Source of the DNA: Clostridium acidisoli DSM 12555
GTDB lineage: Bacteria > Bacillota > Clostridia > Clostridiales > Clostridiaceae
Direction: 5' to 3'
DNA length: 64,000 bases
Assembly: GCF_900176305.1 (NCBI RefSeq)
Contig: NZ_FWXH01000005.1
Span: 62,001 to 126,000 of the forward strand
Part shown: positions 8,411 through 18,521 of the stretch, one piece after another
Position numbering within the stretch: the first letter of the stretch is position 1
Layout of the letters: each line of letters starts with the position of its first letter
The notes under the pieces: model-generated
The model's database searches: none
Seen by the model: only the letters and a program-made list of their open reading frames with translations
Told to the model about the DNA's origin: nothing
Translations under genes and position numbers: made by a program

Positions 8411-9715
8411 ATGAATATTGCAGTATATACACTGAGAACTGTTGCAGAAGCTATATTGACAATGCCATATATAATAACCCTAATTGTTTTAGCAGCTGTA
8501 CTATATATGAGAAATAGAAGAACCGTGACAATGCAAAAGATGGTTATTGGGCAATATATTAATTCCGCTTTTGAACTTACAATTTCTCAGATTGTATTAG
8601 GAATATTGGCAGGTGCAATAGGTAGTTTGATACTTTCATATTTGGGTATAGTATTTGATAATCAAGTTACTATTTCACTTTTGTTTATGGTATCGATACT
8701 TTTAATGCTGTTTAGGAGTAGGTTTATATGCTTCTCCTATTCAGCAGGAATTTTATCGATACTAAGTGTTGTTTTTCAATTGTTTTCAAAATACGGAAAT
8801 CAAGATTTAACGCAATATAATTTTTTAAATACAGATGTGATGATGATAATGTCTCTTGTGGCTGTACTTCACATAATTGAAGGAATTTTAGTTATGATTG
8901 ATGGACATAAGGGAGCTATACCTGTATTCACAAATAAAGATAATAAAATTATAGGTGGCTTTGCTTTAAAAAGATATTGGGCAATGCCAGTAGCAGTAAT
9001 GTTTTTAATCCATAATGCCGGATCTATGAGTGGGACCTTTAATGTTGCCACACCTAATTTTTGGCCTATAATAAAAAGCAGCTATTTTAACATTACAGCT
9101 AGTGCTGTAATTGGGTTGATACCTTTTTATGGAATGCTTGGTTATAGCTCAATTACATTCACAAAAACTAAAAGGGAAAAAGCTGTAAGTTCAGGTATAT
9201 GTATTTTGGGATACGGATTGATTTTACTTGTAGTAGCACAGCTTGCAAGAACGGGATTGATTGCTGAATTTATAGTTGCAATTTTAGCACCTCTATTACA
9301 TGAAGTAATGCTTAAAGCTCAAATGTATTTTGAACTTAAAGGTAAGCCTAGATATTTAAGTGGAGATGATGGACTCATGGTGTTAGAAGTGGCACCATTT
9401 TCACCAGCTTATGAGATGGGAATAAGGAGCGGAGATTTACTTTTAGAGGTTAATGACAAAAAGATATTAAATGAACAGGACATGATTGAAGCTTTAAAAA
9501 ATATATCTAATTTTATGTGGCTTAAAATTAAAACAGTAAAGGGAAAACTACTTAAGTTAGATTATAACAAGATGAACAAAAGCAAGAGACTTGGGATAAT
9601 TTTTGTGCCAAAAAACATTTCAAAAGAAAGTGTAGTTATGAAGTACAAAAATAGTAAGTTCAAAGATATATTAGATAAGGCAAAAGTACAAGATAAAGAC
9701 GATGAAGATAAATAG
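8411..9715 (+). CDS. Multi-TM PDZ-domain membrane protein
   Basis: A 434-residue protein with about eight hydrophobic segments in residues 1-305, then a PDZ domain (about 315-400: PFSPAYEMGIRSGDLLLEVNDKKI) and a charged tail ending KDDEDK. It lies 43 bases after the CtpA-type protease gene and ends at a strong terminator, so the two form a two-gene operon. It resembles the MinJ/SwrAA-like PDZ membrane proteins of Firmicutes in layout only; I do not assign a precise role. Confidence 0.8.
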   Translation: MNIAVYTLRTVAEAILTMPYIITLIVLAAVLYMRNRRTVTMQKMVIGQYINSAFELTISQIVLGILAGAIGSLILSYLGIVFDNQVTISLLFMVSILLMLFRSRFICFSYSAGILSILSVVFQLFSKYGNQDLTQYNFLNTDVMMIMSLVAVLHIIEGILVMIDGHKGAIPVFTNKDNKIIGGFALKRYWAMPVAVMFLIHNAGSMSGTFNVATPNFWPIIKSSYFNITASAVIGLIPFYGMLGYSSITFTKTKREKAVSSGICILGYGLILLVVAQLARTGLIAEFIVAILAPLLHEVMLKAQMYFELKGKPRYLSGDDGLMVLEVAPFSPAYEMGIRSGDLLLEVNDKKILNEQDMIEALKNISNFMWLKIKTVKGKLLKLDYNKMNKSKRLGIIFVPKNISKESVVMKYKNSKFKDILDKAKVQDKDDEDK

Positions 9716-9755
9716 GAAAAATCCATCTTAAACATTTTAAGATGGATTTTTCTTT
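9716..9755 (+). terminator. Terminator between the PDZ operon and uvrB
   Basis: A perfect 17-bp stem (9716-9732 with 9736-9752), 3-base loop CAT and T-rich arm. The A run on the left side could also let it work from the other strand. Confidence 0.9.
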
Positions 9756-9773
9756 AAATTTCACTTAAAATGT

Positions 9774-9802
9774 TTGACAACGAATATGTTAAAGTATAAA
9801 AT
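9774..9802 (+). promoter_or_regulatory. Promoter of uvrBA
   Basis: TTGACA (9774-9779) and TAAAAT (9797-9802) with 17 bases between; TATAAA at 9795 is an overlapping alternative -10. Confidence 0.7.
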
Positions 9803-9809
9803 TAAAATA

Positions 9810-9823
9810 CGAACAAGCGTTCA
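9810..9823 (+). promoter_or_regulatory. LexA (SOS) operator of uvrBA
   Basis: CGAACAAGCGTTCA matches the Gram-positive SOS box CGAAC-N4-GTTCG at 9 of its 10 fixed bases. It lies directly after the -10 box and 16 bases before uvrB, where bound LexA would block transcription. uvrBA is a known SOS unit in Firmicutes. Confidence 0.85.
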
Positions 9824-9838
9824 AATTGAGGTGAAATT

Positions 9839-11842
9839 ATGAGTGAATTTAAAATAAGTTCAAAATTTAAACCAACAGGGGATCAACCTACGGCAATAGA
9901 TAGTTTAGCACGAGGTATTTTAGAAGATAAAAATAAATTTCAGACACTTTTAGGAGTTACTGGATCAGGTAAAACTTTCACTATGGCAAATGTAATTGAA
10001 AGGGTACAGAAACCTACTTTAGTATTGGCACATAATAAGACATTAGCAGCACAATTATGTTCTGAGTTCAGGGATTTCTTTCCGAATAGTGCTGTGGAAT
10101 ATTTTGTATCGTATTATGATTATTATCAACCAGAGGCTTATGTGCCTCAAACTGATACATATATAGAAAAGGATGCATCTATAAACGACGAAATTGATAA
10201 ACTTAGACATTCAGCAACATCATCTCTTTTTGAGAGAAATGATGTTATAATAGTTGCTTCAGTGTCATGTATATATGGATTAGGTAATCCAGATGAGTAC
10301 AGGAAACTTTCTATTTCACTTAGGGAAGGTATGGAAAAAGACAGAGACGAAGTACTTAAAAGATTAATAGAAATACAGTATGAAAGAAATGAAATCAACT
10401 TTGTGAGAGGTACTTTTAGAGTAAGGGGAGATACTTTAGATATATTTCCTGCTTCAGCTACAAACAAAGGTATTAGAGTTGAATTTTTTGGAGATGAAAT
10501 TGATAAAATAAGAGAATTTGATGTCTTAACCGGAAATATAGTTGGCTCTTTAAAACATACAGTAATTTTTCCGGCTTCTCATTTTGCAACTTCAAAGGAA
10601 AATATTGAAATGGCAGTGAAACAAATTGAGTGGGAACTTGAGGAAAGGTTAAAAGAGCTTATTTCAGAGGATAAACTTTTAGAGGCTCAGAGACTTAAAC
10701 AGAGAACAAACTTCGATATAGAAATGATGCGAGAAGTAGGATATTGTACTGGTATTGAGAATTATTCAAGAATTATGGATGGAAGAGAAGCAGGAGAACC
10801 ACCTAAAACACTTATAGACTATTTCCCAGAGGATTTTTTGCTTTTTATAGATGAAAGTCACGTTACACTACCTCAGGTTAGAGCTATGTACGGTGGAGAT
10901 AGATCTAGAAAAAACACCCTTGTGGATTATGGATTTAGGCTGCCATCTGCTTTTGACAACAGGCCTCTTAAATTTGATGAATTTGAAAAGAAATTTAAAC
11001 AGGTTGTATTTGTAAGTGCTACTCCAAGCAAATACGAACTTGAACATTCTACAAATGTTGCAGAACAGATAATAAGACCAACGGGGTTATTAGATCCAGA
11101 AATAGTGGTGCTTCCAGTAAGAGGACAAATTGATGATCTTTATTCAAAAATTAATGAAACTATAGCCAGAGGATTTAGGGTTTTAGTAACTACCCTCACA
11201 AAAAAGATGTCAGAAGATTTAACGGACTATTTGAAGGAAATGAATATAAAAGCTAAATATATGCATTCAGGTATAGACACAATAGAGAGAATGAAAATTA
11301 TACAGTCCCTTAGAAAAGGTGAGGCGGATGTTTTAGTAGGCATAAACCTATTAAGAGAAGGGCTAGATATTCCAGAGGTTGCACTTGTGGCAATACTTGA
11401 TGCAGATAAGGAAGGCTTTTTAAGATCAGAAACCTCACTTGTTCAAACCATAGGAAGAGCTGCTAGAAATTCTGAGAGCAAGGTTATAATGTATGCAGAT
11501 TCAATTACAAATTCTATGGATAGGGCTATAAATGAAACAAATAGAAGAAGGGCTATACAAATTAAATACAATGAAGAAAATGGTATAATCCCAACAACAG
11601 TTAAAAAGGATATAAGAGAAATAATTGAAATTTCAGAAGTAGCAGAAGAAAATGCTGAATATAACAGTTTAGAAGAAGCCATAAAAGCTAATACTGAAAA
11701 TATAGAGAAACTTATTGAAAAATATGAAGAAGAAATGAATAATGCGGCTAAAAATCTACAATTTGAAAGGGCAGCACAGCTTAGAGATATTATTTTAAAG
11801 CTTAAGAAGGAACACAAGAAACAAATGAGGGGTGTAAAATAA
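9839..11842 (+). CDS. uvrB: UvrABC excinuclease subunit B
   Basis: DNA damage-loading helicase of nucleotide excision repair, 667 residues. Walker [11 protein letters not shown] near residue 40, the beta-hairpin region [15 protein letters not shown] (here [15 protein letters not shown]), DEAD-like box [16 protein letters not shown], helicase motif [11 protein letters not shown] and the C-terminal UVR motif ([15 protein letters not shown]) for UvrC contact. GAGGTGA lies 5 bases before ATG. The stop codon directly abuts uvrA. Controlled by the SOS box upstream. Confidence 0.98.
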   Translation: MSEFKISSKFKPTGDQPTAIDSLARGILEDKNKFQTLLGVTGSGKTFTMANVIERVQKPTLVLAHNKTLAAQLCSEFRDFFPNSAVEYFVSYYDYYQPEAYVPQTDTYIEKDASINDEIDKLRHSATSSLFERNDVIIVASVSCIYGLGNPDEYRKLSISLREGMEKDRDEVLKRLIEIQYERNEINFVRGTFRVRGDTLDIFPASATNKGIRVEFFGDEIDKIREFDVLTGNIVGSLKHTVIFPASHFATSKENIEMAVKQIEWELEERLKELISEDKLLEAQRLKQRTNFDIEMMREVGYCTGIENYSRIMDGREAGEPPKTLIDYFPEDFLLFIDESHVTLPQVRAMYGGDRSRKNTLVDYGFRLPSAFDNRPLKFDEFEKKFKQVVFVSATPSKYELEHSTNVAEQIIRPTGLLDPEIVVLPVRGQIDDLYSKINETIARGFRVLVTTLTKKMSEDLTDYLKEMNIKAKYMHSGIDTIERMKIIQSLRKGEADVLVGINLLREGLDIPEVALVAILDADKEGFLRSETSLVQTIGRAARNSESKVIMYADSITNSMDRAINETNRRRAIQIKYNEENGIIPTTVKKDIREIIEISEVAEENAEYNSLEEAIKANTENIEKLIEKYEEEMNNAAKNLQFERAAQLRDIILKLKKEHKKQMRGVK

Positions 11843-14665
11843 GTGGAGAACAAAATAGTTATAAAGGGAGCAAATGTAAATAATTTAAAAAATGTAAATC
11901 TAACAATACCGAGAGATAAATTTGTTGTATTTACCGGACTTTCAGGTTCTGGAAAATCATCACTTGCTTTCGATACCTTATATGCTGAAGGACAAAGAAG
12001 ATATATGGAGTCATTATCATCATATGCAAGACAGTTCCTTGGTCAAATGGATAAACCGGACGTTGAATCAATTGAAGGTTTGTCTCCTGCAATATCTATT
12101 GATCAGAAAACAACAGGGAGAAATCCACGTTCTACAGTTGGAACTGTAACTGAGATATACGATTATTTAAGACTTTTGTATGCTAATATTGGTGTTCCTC
12201 ATTGCCCTAAATGTGGTAAGGAAATAAAGCAGCAGACTGTGGATCAAATGATAGATAAAATTATGGAACTTGGTGAAGGAGCAAAGATACAAATATTAGC
12301 ACCTATAGTTAAAGGCAGAAAAGGTGAACATACTAAAGTTCTGGAAAATATTAAGAAAAATGGTTTTGTAAGAGCTAGAGTAGATGGTGAAATTGTAGAT
12401 TTAGAAGAAGAAGAAATCAAACTTCAAAAAACAAAAAAACACAATATTGAAGCAATAGTAGATAGAATTGTAGTTAAGGAAGGAATAGCAACTAGACTTT
12501 CAGATTCCTTAGAGACAGCTTTAAAACTAGCAGATGGTACAGTAGTTATTAATGTGGTAGGAAAAGAAGATTTGATTTTTAGTGAGGCATTTGCATGTGC
12601 TGATTGTGGTATAAGTTTAGATGAATTAACACCAAGAATGTTCTCATTTAACGCGCCTTTTGGAAAATGTGATACTTGTGATGGACTGGGTACTCTTTTA
12701 GAAATTGATGAAGATCTTATTATACCCGATAAGACTAAAAGCATTTCAGAAGGAGCCATTGCTTCTTGGGGTGATGGAAGATTAAAGGAAGAGTCCTGGA
12801 CTTATGCAATTTTAACAGCACTTCAAGAAAAGTATAATTTTAGTATTGATACTCCTATAAAAGATTTAGAAGATAGGGTTAAAGATATATTACTTTATGG
12901 CAATAACGGAGAAAAAATTACAGTATACTACACAAAAGATAATCAAAATATGCAATTTAATCATAGTTATGAAGGTATAATAACTGAACTCAGAAGAAGG
13001 TATATGGAAAGTGGATCAGACTACATTAAGACAGAAATTGAAAACTTTATGAGTGATACCCCATGTCCTAAATGTAAGGGAGCTAGACTTAAACCAGAAG
13101 TGTTAGCTGTTACTGTCGGAGGCAAAAACATACATGAATTTTGTAGTTTCCCTATAAGAGATGAACTTAAATTTTTAAATGAATTAGAATTAAGTGAAAA
13201 GGATAAAATAATCAGTAATCAGCTAATAAGAGAGATAAAAGGAAGACTTCAATTTTTATTAGATGTGGGGCTAGATTATCTTAATCTTACAAGAGGAGCA
13301 AAGACACTTTCTGGAGGAGAATCACAGAGAATAAGACTTGCAACACAAATTGGTTCAAGTTTAGTTGGAGTTTTGTATATACTTGATGAGCCTAGTATTG
13401 GACTCCATCAGAGAGACAATGATAAACTTATACAGACAATGAAACATCTTAGGGATATAGGAAACACGCTTGTTGTAGTTGAGCATGATGACGATACTAT
13501 AAAAGCTGCAGATTATGTTGTTGACATAGGACCTGGTGCTGGTGAACATGGCGGAAAAGTAGTTGCAGCAGGCAGTGTAGAGGATATAAAAAAATGTAAA
13601 GAATCAATAACAGGACAATATCTTACAGGTGTTAAAAGTATTGATGTTCCAAAGGAAAGAAGAAAAGGAAATGGGGAAAAAATTAAGATTATTGGAGCAA
13701 AGGAAAATAATCTTAAAAATGTTAATGTAGAATTTCCGCTTGGTGTATTTAATTGTGTTACTGGAGTTTCAGGTTCAGGTAAGAGTACTCTGGTTAATGA
13801 AATATTATTTAAAGGAATTAATAAAAAATTAAATCACAGCAAGGCAAATCCAGGGAAACATAAGGAAATTAAAGGTATAGAAAATATAGATAAAATTATT
13901 GATATAGATCAAAGCCCAATTGGTAGAACTCCAAGATCAAATCCAGCAACTTATACAGGTGTTTTTGATATAATAAGAGAATTGTTTTCCGTTACAAATG
14001 ATTCTAAAATGAGAGGATATAAACCAGGAAGATTTAGCTTTAATGTAAAAGGCGGAAGGTGTGAAGCATGCAAGGGCGATGGAATAATCAAAATAGAAAT
14101 GCAGTTTTTATCAGATGTTTATGTACCTTGTGAAGTTTGTAAAGGAAAAAGGTATAATAGGGAGACATTAGAAATAAAATATAAAGGCAAAAATATAGAC
14201 GATGTATTAAATATGACTGTTGAAGAAGCACAATTGTTTTTTGAAAATATACCAAGAATTAAAAATAAATTAGACACACTTATGGATGTTGGTCTTGGAT
14301 ATATAAGGCTTGGTCAGCCATCAACTCAGTTGTCAGGAGGAGAGGCTCAAAGAATAAAACTTGCTTACGAACTCTCTAGACGGGGAACAGGAAAAACTTT
14401 GTATATACTTGATGAGCCAACTACTGGACTTCATATTGATGATGTTAAAAAATTAATCTTAATAATCCAAAGACTAGTTGATGCTGGGAACACAGTTGTT
14501 GTAATAGAACATAATTTAGATCTTATAAAATGTGCTGATAACATTATTGATATTGGACCTGAAGGCGGGGAAAAGGGCGGTAACATACTTGTTAGCGGTA
14601 AACCAGAGGACATAGTTAAAAATAATTCTTCCTATACAGGACAATATTTAAAAAAGATGTTATAA
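11843..14665 (+). CDS. uvrA: UvrABC excinuclease subunit A
   Basis: Damage-recognition ATPase with two ABC modules, 940 residues. Walker A motifs are [13 protein letters not shown] and [13 protein letters not shown]; signatures are [12 protein letters not shown] and [12 protein letters not shown]. Zinc-finger cysteine pairs are visible (CPKCG near 110, [27 protein letters not shown]). The start is GTG 11843, the base after the uvrB stop, about 10 bases after GAGGGGTG. Translation is thus coupled to uvrB and under the same LexA control. Confidence 0.98.
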   Translation: MENKIVIKGANVNNLKNVNLTIPRDKFVVFTGLSGSGKSSLAFDTLYAEGQRRYMESLSSYARQFLGQMDKPDVESIEGLSPAISIDQKTTGRNPRSTVGTVTEIYDYLRLLYANIGVPHCPKCGKEIKQQTVDQMIDKIMELGEGAKIQILAPIVKGRKGEHTKVLENIKKNGFVRARVDGEIVDLEEEEIKLQKTKKHNIEAIVDRIVVKEGIATRLSDSLETALKLADGTVVINVVGKEDLIFSEAFACADCGISLDELTPRMFSFNAPFGKCDTCDGLGTLLEIDEDLIIPDKTKSISEGAIASWGDGRLKEESWTYAILTALQEKYNFSIDTPIKDLEDRVKDILLYGNNGEKITVYYTKDNQNMQFNHSYEGIITELRRRYMESGSDYIKTEIENFMSDTPCPKCKGARLKPEVLAVTVGGKNIHEFCSFPIRDELKFLNELELSEKDKIISNQLIREIKGRLQFLLDVGLDYLNLTRGAKTLSGGESQRIRLATQIGSSLVGVLYILDEPSIGLHQRDNDKLIQTMKHLRDIGNTLVVVEHDDDTIKAADYVVDIGPGAGEHGGKVVAAGSVEDIKKCKESITGQYLTGVKSIDVPKERRKGNGEKIKIIGAKENNLKNVNVEFPLGVFNCVTGVSGSGKSTLVNEILFKGINKKLNHSKANPGKHKEIKGIENIDKIIDIDQSPIGRTPRSNPATYTGVFDIIRELFSVTNDSKMRGYKPGRFSFNVKGGRCEACKGDGIIKIEMQFLSDVYVPCEVCKGKRYNRETLEIKYKGKNIDDVLNMTVEEAQLFFENIPRIKNKLDTLMDVGLGYIRLGQPSTQLSGGEAQRIKLAYELSRRGTGKTLYILDEPTTGLHIDDVKKLILIIQRLVDAGNTVVVIEHNLDLIKCADNIIDIGPEGGEKGGNILVSGKPEDIVKNNSSYTGQYLKKML

Positions 14666-14673
14666 TTGTACTA

Positions 14674-14710
14674 GGACTAGCATCAAATAATACAGGCTAG
14701 TCTTTTATTA
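14674..14710 (+). terminator. Weak terminator after uvrA
   Basis: An 8-bp stem (GGACTAGC with GCTAGTCT) around a 14-base loop, then TTTTATTATT. Confidence 0.55.
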
Positions 14711-14735
14711 TTACAGTTATAAGAGGGTGAAACAT

Positions 14736-15218
14736 TTGGTATCAAATTATCTATATTTAGCAGCAATAAATCTTTCTGGACTTAATGGATTAAGTTCTAT
14801 TTTTAAGTATATTATTATTGGAGTTATATATGTAATTATAATCTTTGCACTTAGAATAATGTATAAAGATATGAAAAATGGAGATAAAAAACAGATGAGC
14901 AGCAGGACCTCAAAAAAGACATTTGGACTTGAAGTTATTGATTCAGGGATGAGTAAAATGTTGAAAAACGGTTCAGTTATACCAATTAATAGTGAAATAA
15001 CAATAGGAAGAAGAGAAGAAAACGCAGTTGTAATTCAAGAAGGTTATGTTTCAGGACATCATGCTAGGATTTTTCCAAAAAATAACGCATATGTTCTGGA
15101 GGATTTAGGAAGCACAAATGGTACCATTTTAAATGGTGATAGAATTCAAAATAAGGTGTACATTAGATCGGGTGATGAAATTAAGATTGGAACAACTGTG
15201 TTTAAAGTGATAGGATAG
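14736..15218 (+). CDS. FHA-domain membrane protein
   Basis: A 160-residue protein with one TM (residues about 20-42) and a C-terminal forkhead-associated domain that reads phosphothreonine. The FHA pattern is clear: ITIGRREENAVVIQEGYVSGHHARI, then LEDLGSTNGTILNG. The GTG at 14727 is part of the ribosome site GAGGG, so TTG 14736 is the likelier start. It sits 8 bases before an FtsW/RodA gene and in front of a PBP, the usual setting for FHA proteins that link Ser/Thr kinase signalling to wall growth. Confidence 0.9.
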   Translation: MVSNYLYLAAINLSGLNGLSSIFKYIIIGVIYVIIIFALRIMYKDMKNGDKKQMSSRTSKKTFGLEVIDSGMSKMLKNGSVIPINSEITIGRREENAVVIQEGYVSGHHARIFPKNNAYVLEDLGSTNGTILNGDRIQNKVYIRSGDEIKIGTTVFKVIG

Positions 15219-15226
15219 GTGAAGAT

Positions 15227-16429
15227 ATGGACAGTTTAAGAGAAGAAAAGAAACTTTTAAGAGCAACATATCTTTTTTGTTTGATAGGATTCTTTAATTT
15301 ATCTATAATAAAATCTACATTCGATACTGGAGCAATTGTAATTGGAGTTGTTATCTGTGTACTTATGGGATATGCACATTTCATAGTTAGAAGATTTTTT
15401 CCGGATGGAGATAAATACATACTTATATTTGCCTGTATACTTTCAAGTATAGGAATGGTTATGATTTATAGATTAAGTTCTACAAGTGCAATAAGACAAA
15501 TTATATGGTTTGTACTTGGAATAGCCTGCTTTATACTTATTGTTGTTTTATTACCAGAACTTAAAAAGTATGCAAAATTTAAATATGTATTTTTAGTTGG
15601 CACAATTATATTTGTTTCAATGGCAACTTTTATTGGAACTGAAGAGTTAGGTTCAAAAAACTGGGTTAAATTTCATGGTATGAGTTTTCAGCCATCTGAG
15701 TTTGGTAAGCTTTTTTTAATTGCTTATCTAGCATCAGCACTTAAGGATTATAAAAATTTTAAACAGCTTATAGAACCAGCTTGTGTGGTAATGGTTACGC
15801 TTGGATTTATGGTTCTTCAAAAAGACCTTGGATCAGCACTTATATTTTTTGCAATTTCAGTAACAATGCTTTATATATCTACATCAAAACTAAAATATGT
15901 AGTTATAAGTTTAGTTTTATTTGCCATAGGTGCATTCATTAGTTATAAGCTTTTTGGTCATGTAAGGCTTAGAGTTATGATATGGAAAAACCCATGGCCA
16001 TATAAGGCAAATGAAAGTTATCAAGTAGTACAATCCATGTACTCTATTGCGTGGGGAGGCTTGTCCGGAACGGGCCTTGGTCTAGGATTTCCTAAATATG
16101 TACCTGTAAATATAGATGACTTCATATTTTCAGCTATATGCGAAGAAATGGGCGCTTTAATGGGATTCGCTATAATGATTTTCTATTTTTTACTTTTTTA
16201 TAGATGTATGAGAGCAGCGCTGTTTGTGGAAGACAAATTTTCGAGACTTCTAGCGGTTGGCTACAGTTCAATGATAGCAGCACAAGTTTTAGTTATAGTT
16301 GGAGGAGTTACAAATATGATTCCACTTACAGGTATAACGCTTCCTTTGGTTAGTTATGGAGGTACCTCAATGCTTATAACATTTATGGGACTCGGTATTC
16401 TTCAAAAGATATCAGAGGGGGGAAGATAA
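15227..16429 (+). CDS. FtsW/RodA/SpoVE-family glycosyltransferase
   Basis: A SEDS-family peptidoglycan polymerase of 400 residues and about ten TMs. Family blocks present are GSKNWVKFHGMSFQPSEFGKL (shown only in part by WVKFHGMSFQPSEF), FMVLQKDLGSAL with the catalytic-loop aspartate, and the C-terminal PLTGITLPLVSYGGTS. It lies one base before a class B-like PBP, the classical SEDS-bPBP pairing. Which process it serves (division, elongation or sporulation) cannot be read from sequence. Confidence 0.93.
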   Translation: MDSLREEKKLLRATYLFCLIGFFNLSIIKSTFDTGAIVIGVVICVLMGYAHFIVRRFFPDGDKYILIFACILSSIGMVMIYRLSSTSAIRQIIWFVLGIACFILIVVLLPELKKYAKFKYVFLVGTIIFVSMATFIGTEELGSKNWVKFHGMSFQPSEFGKLFLIAYLASALKDYKNFKQLIEPACVVMVTLGFMVLQKDLGSALIFFAISVTMLYISTSKLKYVVISLVLFAIGAFISYKLFGHVRLRVMIWKNPWPYKANESYQVVQSMYSIAWGGLSGTGLGLGFPKYVPVNIDDFIFSAICEEMGALMGFAIMIFYFLLFYRCMRAALFVEDKFSRLLAVGYSSMIAAQVLVIVGGVTNMIPLTGITLPLVSYGGTSMLITFMGLGILQKISEGGR

Positions 16430-16430
16430 A

Positions 16431-17882
16431 ATGGATGAAATATCTAATGGAATAAGAAAAGTATTATTTATATTTCTTCTATTATTCGTTGTGGTAATAT
16501 CCTATGTGGCATATTTTGAGATATATACAGCTCCTAAAATCGTCAATAATTCTGATAATAAAAGACTTTGGGCAACTAGAAATAAGGTTTTAAGAGGTAC
16601 TATTTATGATAAAAGCAATACACCTCTTGCATCTAGTACTAGGGGAAGTGATGGCGTCACTCAGAATAGACAATACCAAGGTGGAGCTGATTTTGCACAT
16701 GTAATAGGATATGCAAATCCACAATATGGGCTTACAGGACTTGAGGCTAAATACGATAAGTATTTAACTGATTCTAGTAGTATAAGTATTACTGATTATA
16801 TAAAAAAATTAATAGTTAATAAAGGCGCTAATATGCAAGAAGATAAAAAAGGCGACAACGTAATTACAACAATAGATAGTAACTTGCAGAAAAAAGCATA
16901 TGATCTTTTGGGGAATAATAAAGGTGCTGTTGTAGCAATTAATCCTAAAACAGGAGAAATACTTGCAATGGTATCAAAACCGTCCTTTGACCCTAATGAA
17001 ACTGCTTTAAAAAACAATTGGACTGCTATAAATTCTGATAGTAGCAGACCACTTTTAAATAGGGCAGTATCTGGATTATATCCACCTGGATCTACTTTTA
17101 AAACAATAACTGCTATTAGCGCATTAGAAAATATAAATGGAATTACAAATAAAACTTTCCAAGATAACGGTGTATTAAGATTTAATTCAAAGGAATCTTT
17201 AAGTGATTTTGACGGAGAGGCTTTTGGTGCAATTAATTTTAAAGAAGCATATGTACATTCAAGTAATGTAGTTTTTGGTACTATTGGTTTAGAGCTTGGA
17301 AATCCAAATTTGAAAAAAACCGCTGAGGATTTTTACTTTAATAAAGATTTACCAAGTGATGGAATTGTTATAGACAAGAGCAAATTTCCTACGTTTAATA
17401 GTTATGAAAAAGGGAATATTGCACAAAGTGCTATAGGTCAAAGTGAAGTGTTAGCAACGCCAATGCAAATGGCAATGGTAGCTAGTACTATAGCTAATAA
17501 TGGAGTTATGATGGAGCCGCATGTTGTAAGTTCTGTTGTTTCAAGTAAAGGTGATAATGTACAAAAGTTTACACCTGTTGCGGTTGGAACAATTATTACA
17601 CCTGATGTTGCAAACACAATGAAAAACTTTATGAGGGGTGTTGTAACAGATGGAACAGGTTCAAATGCAGATATAAGTGGCTTGGATGTAGCTGGTAAAA
17701 CGGGTACAGCAGACCACAATGATGGAGGAAAAAATGCAAAACCACACTCTTGGTTTATAGGTTTTGCACCAGTAAATGACCCTCAAATAGCAGTAGCAGT
17801 AATAGTAGAAGATGGAGGACAAGGGGGAATAGCAGCTGCGCAAATCGCAGGAGGTGTTATGCAGACTTCTTTGTCAAAGTAG
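16431..17882 (+). CDS. Penicillin-binding protein (transpeptidase)
   Basis: Class B-type transpeptidase, 483 residues, one N-terminal TM (about 10-30). Active-site motifs are STFK with nucleophile S221, SSN at 277-279 and KTG beginning at K423. It is short and has no PASTA repeats, close to the PbpA group that pairs with FtsW/RodA proteins. It starts 1 base after the SEDS gene, and the two products presumably act as one wall synthase; the FHA protein upstream may tune them. Confidence 0.93.
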   Translation: MDEISNGIRKVLFIFLLLFVVVISYVAYFEIYTAPKIVNNSDNKRLWATRNKVLRGTIYDKSNTPLASSTRGSDGVTQNRQYQGGADFAHVIGYANPQYGLTGLEAKYDKYLTDSSSISITDYIKKLIVNKGANMQEDKKGDNVITTIDSNLQKKAYDLLGNNKGAVVAINPKTGEILAMVSKPSFDPNETALKNNWTAINSDSSRPLLNRAVSGLYPPGSTFKTITAISALENINGITNKTFQDNGVLRFNSKESLSDFDGEAFGAINFKEAYVHSSNVVFGTIGLELGNPNLKKTAEDFYFNKDLPSDGIVIDKSKFPTFNSYEKGNIAQSAIGQSEVLATPMQMAMVASTIANNGVMMEPHVVSSVVSSKGDNVQKFTPVAVGTIITPDVANTMKNFMRGVVTDGTGSNADISGLDVAGKTGTADHNDGGKNAKPHSWFIGFAPVNDPQIAVAVIVEDGGQGGIAAAQIAGGVMQTSLSK

Positions 17883-17896
17883 GGTAGGTAGAAAAA

Positions 17897-18508
17897 ATGA
17901 CAGGAAAAACTCACGCAGGTTTAGGAACAGCTGTAGGAATTGCATTAAGTAGTAGGGTGCCTGGTGAGCTAAGTATCATTTCAATAATAGTTCTTACTGT
18001 TGCATCACTACTTCCAGATATAGATCATCCTAAAAGCATATTTAATAAATATATATTACCTATAAAAAACAATACTGCCAAATTTGTAATATATGGTGTG
18101 ATTGGGGTTTTAATAATAGTATTAAATTTTAAATATGAAGAAATACCAGAGCTTAATGTTATAGGTGCTTTGTTTATTATTGTAGCTTTTTCTTCACATA
18201 GAACTGGCTTAACCCATAGTATTGCGGGAATAATAATATTTGCTTTTGTATCAAATTATTTAGGTGTTAGATACAATGATAAAAATTTAGTATATTATTT
18301 CGTAATTGGGTATAGTTCTCATATTATTGGAGATATGTTTACAAACAGAGGGGTGCCTCTGTTTTATCCTTTAAGGAATAAAAACATAAAATTTCCAATT
18401 ACATTTAGAGTTGGCTCTAAGAAAGGTAATTTAATTGAAGACATTATAATTATTTGCTCAATTTTGTATATTTTATATAGGCTACCGACTTTATTGCAAC
18501 TAAGATAA
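17897..18508 (+). CDS. YdjM-family membrane metal-dependent hydrolase-like protein
   Basis: A 203-residue membrane protein of the DUF457/YdjM family. It has the N-terminal THAGLGTAVG, the metal-binding-like ASLLPDIDHPKS and HRTGLTHS, and SSHIIGDMFTNRGVPLFYP near residue 145. About four hydrophobic segments are visible. The hydrolase label comes from the family; no substrate is known. It lies between the wall genes and uvrC with 13-14 base gaps, so it is part of the same run. Confidence 0.85.
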   Translation: MTGKTHAGLGTAVGIALSSRVPGELSIISIIVLTVASLLPDIDHPKSIFNKYILPIKNNTAKFVIYGVIGVLIIVLNFKYEEIPELNVIGALFIIVAFSSHRTGLTHSIAGIIIFAFVSNYLGVRYNDKNLVYYFVIGYSSHIIGDMFTNRGVPLFYPLRNKNIKFPITFRVGSKKGNLIEDIIIICSILYILYRLPTLLQLR

Positions 18509-18521
18509 GGGAGTAATAGAT

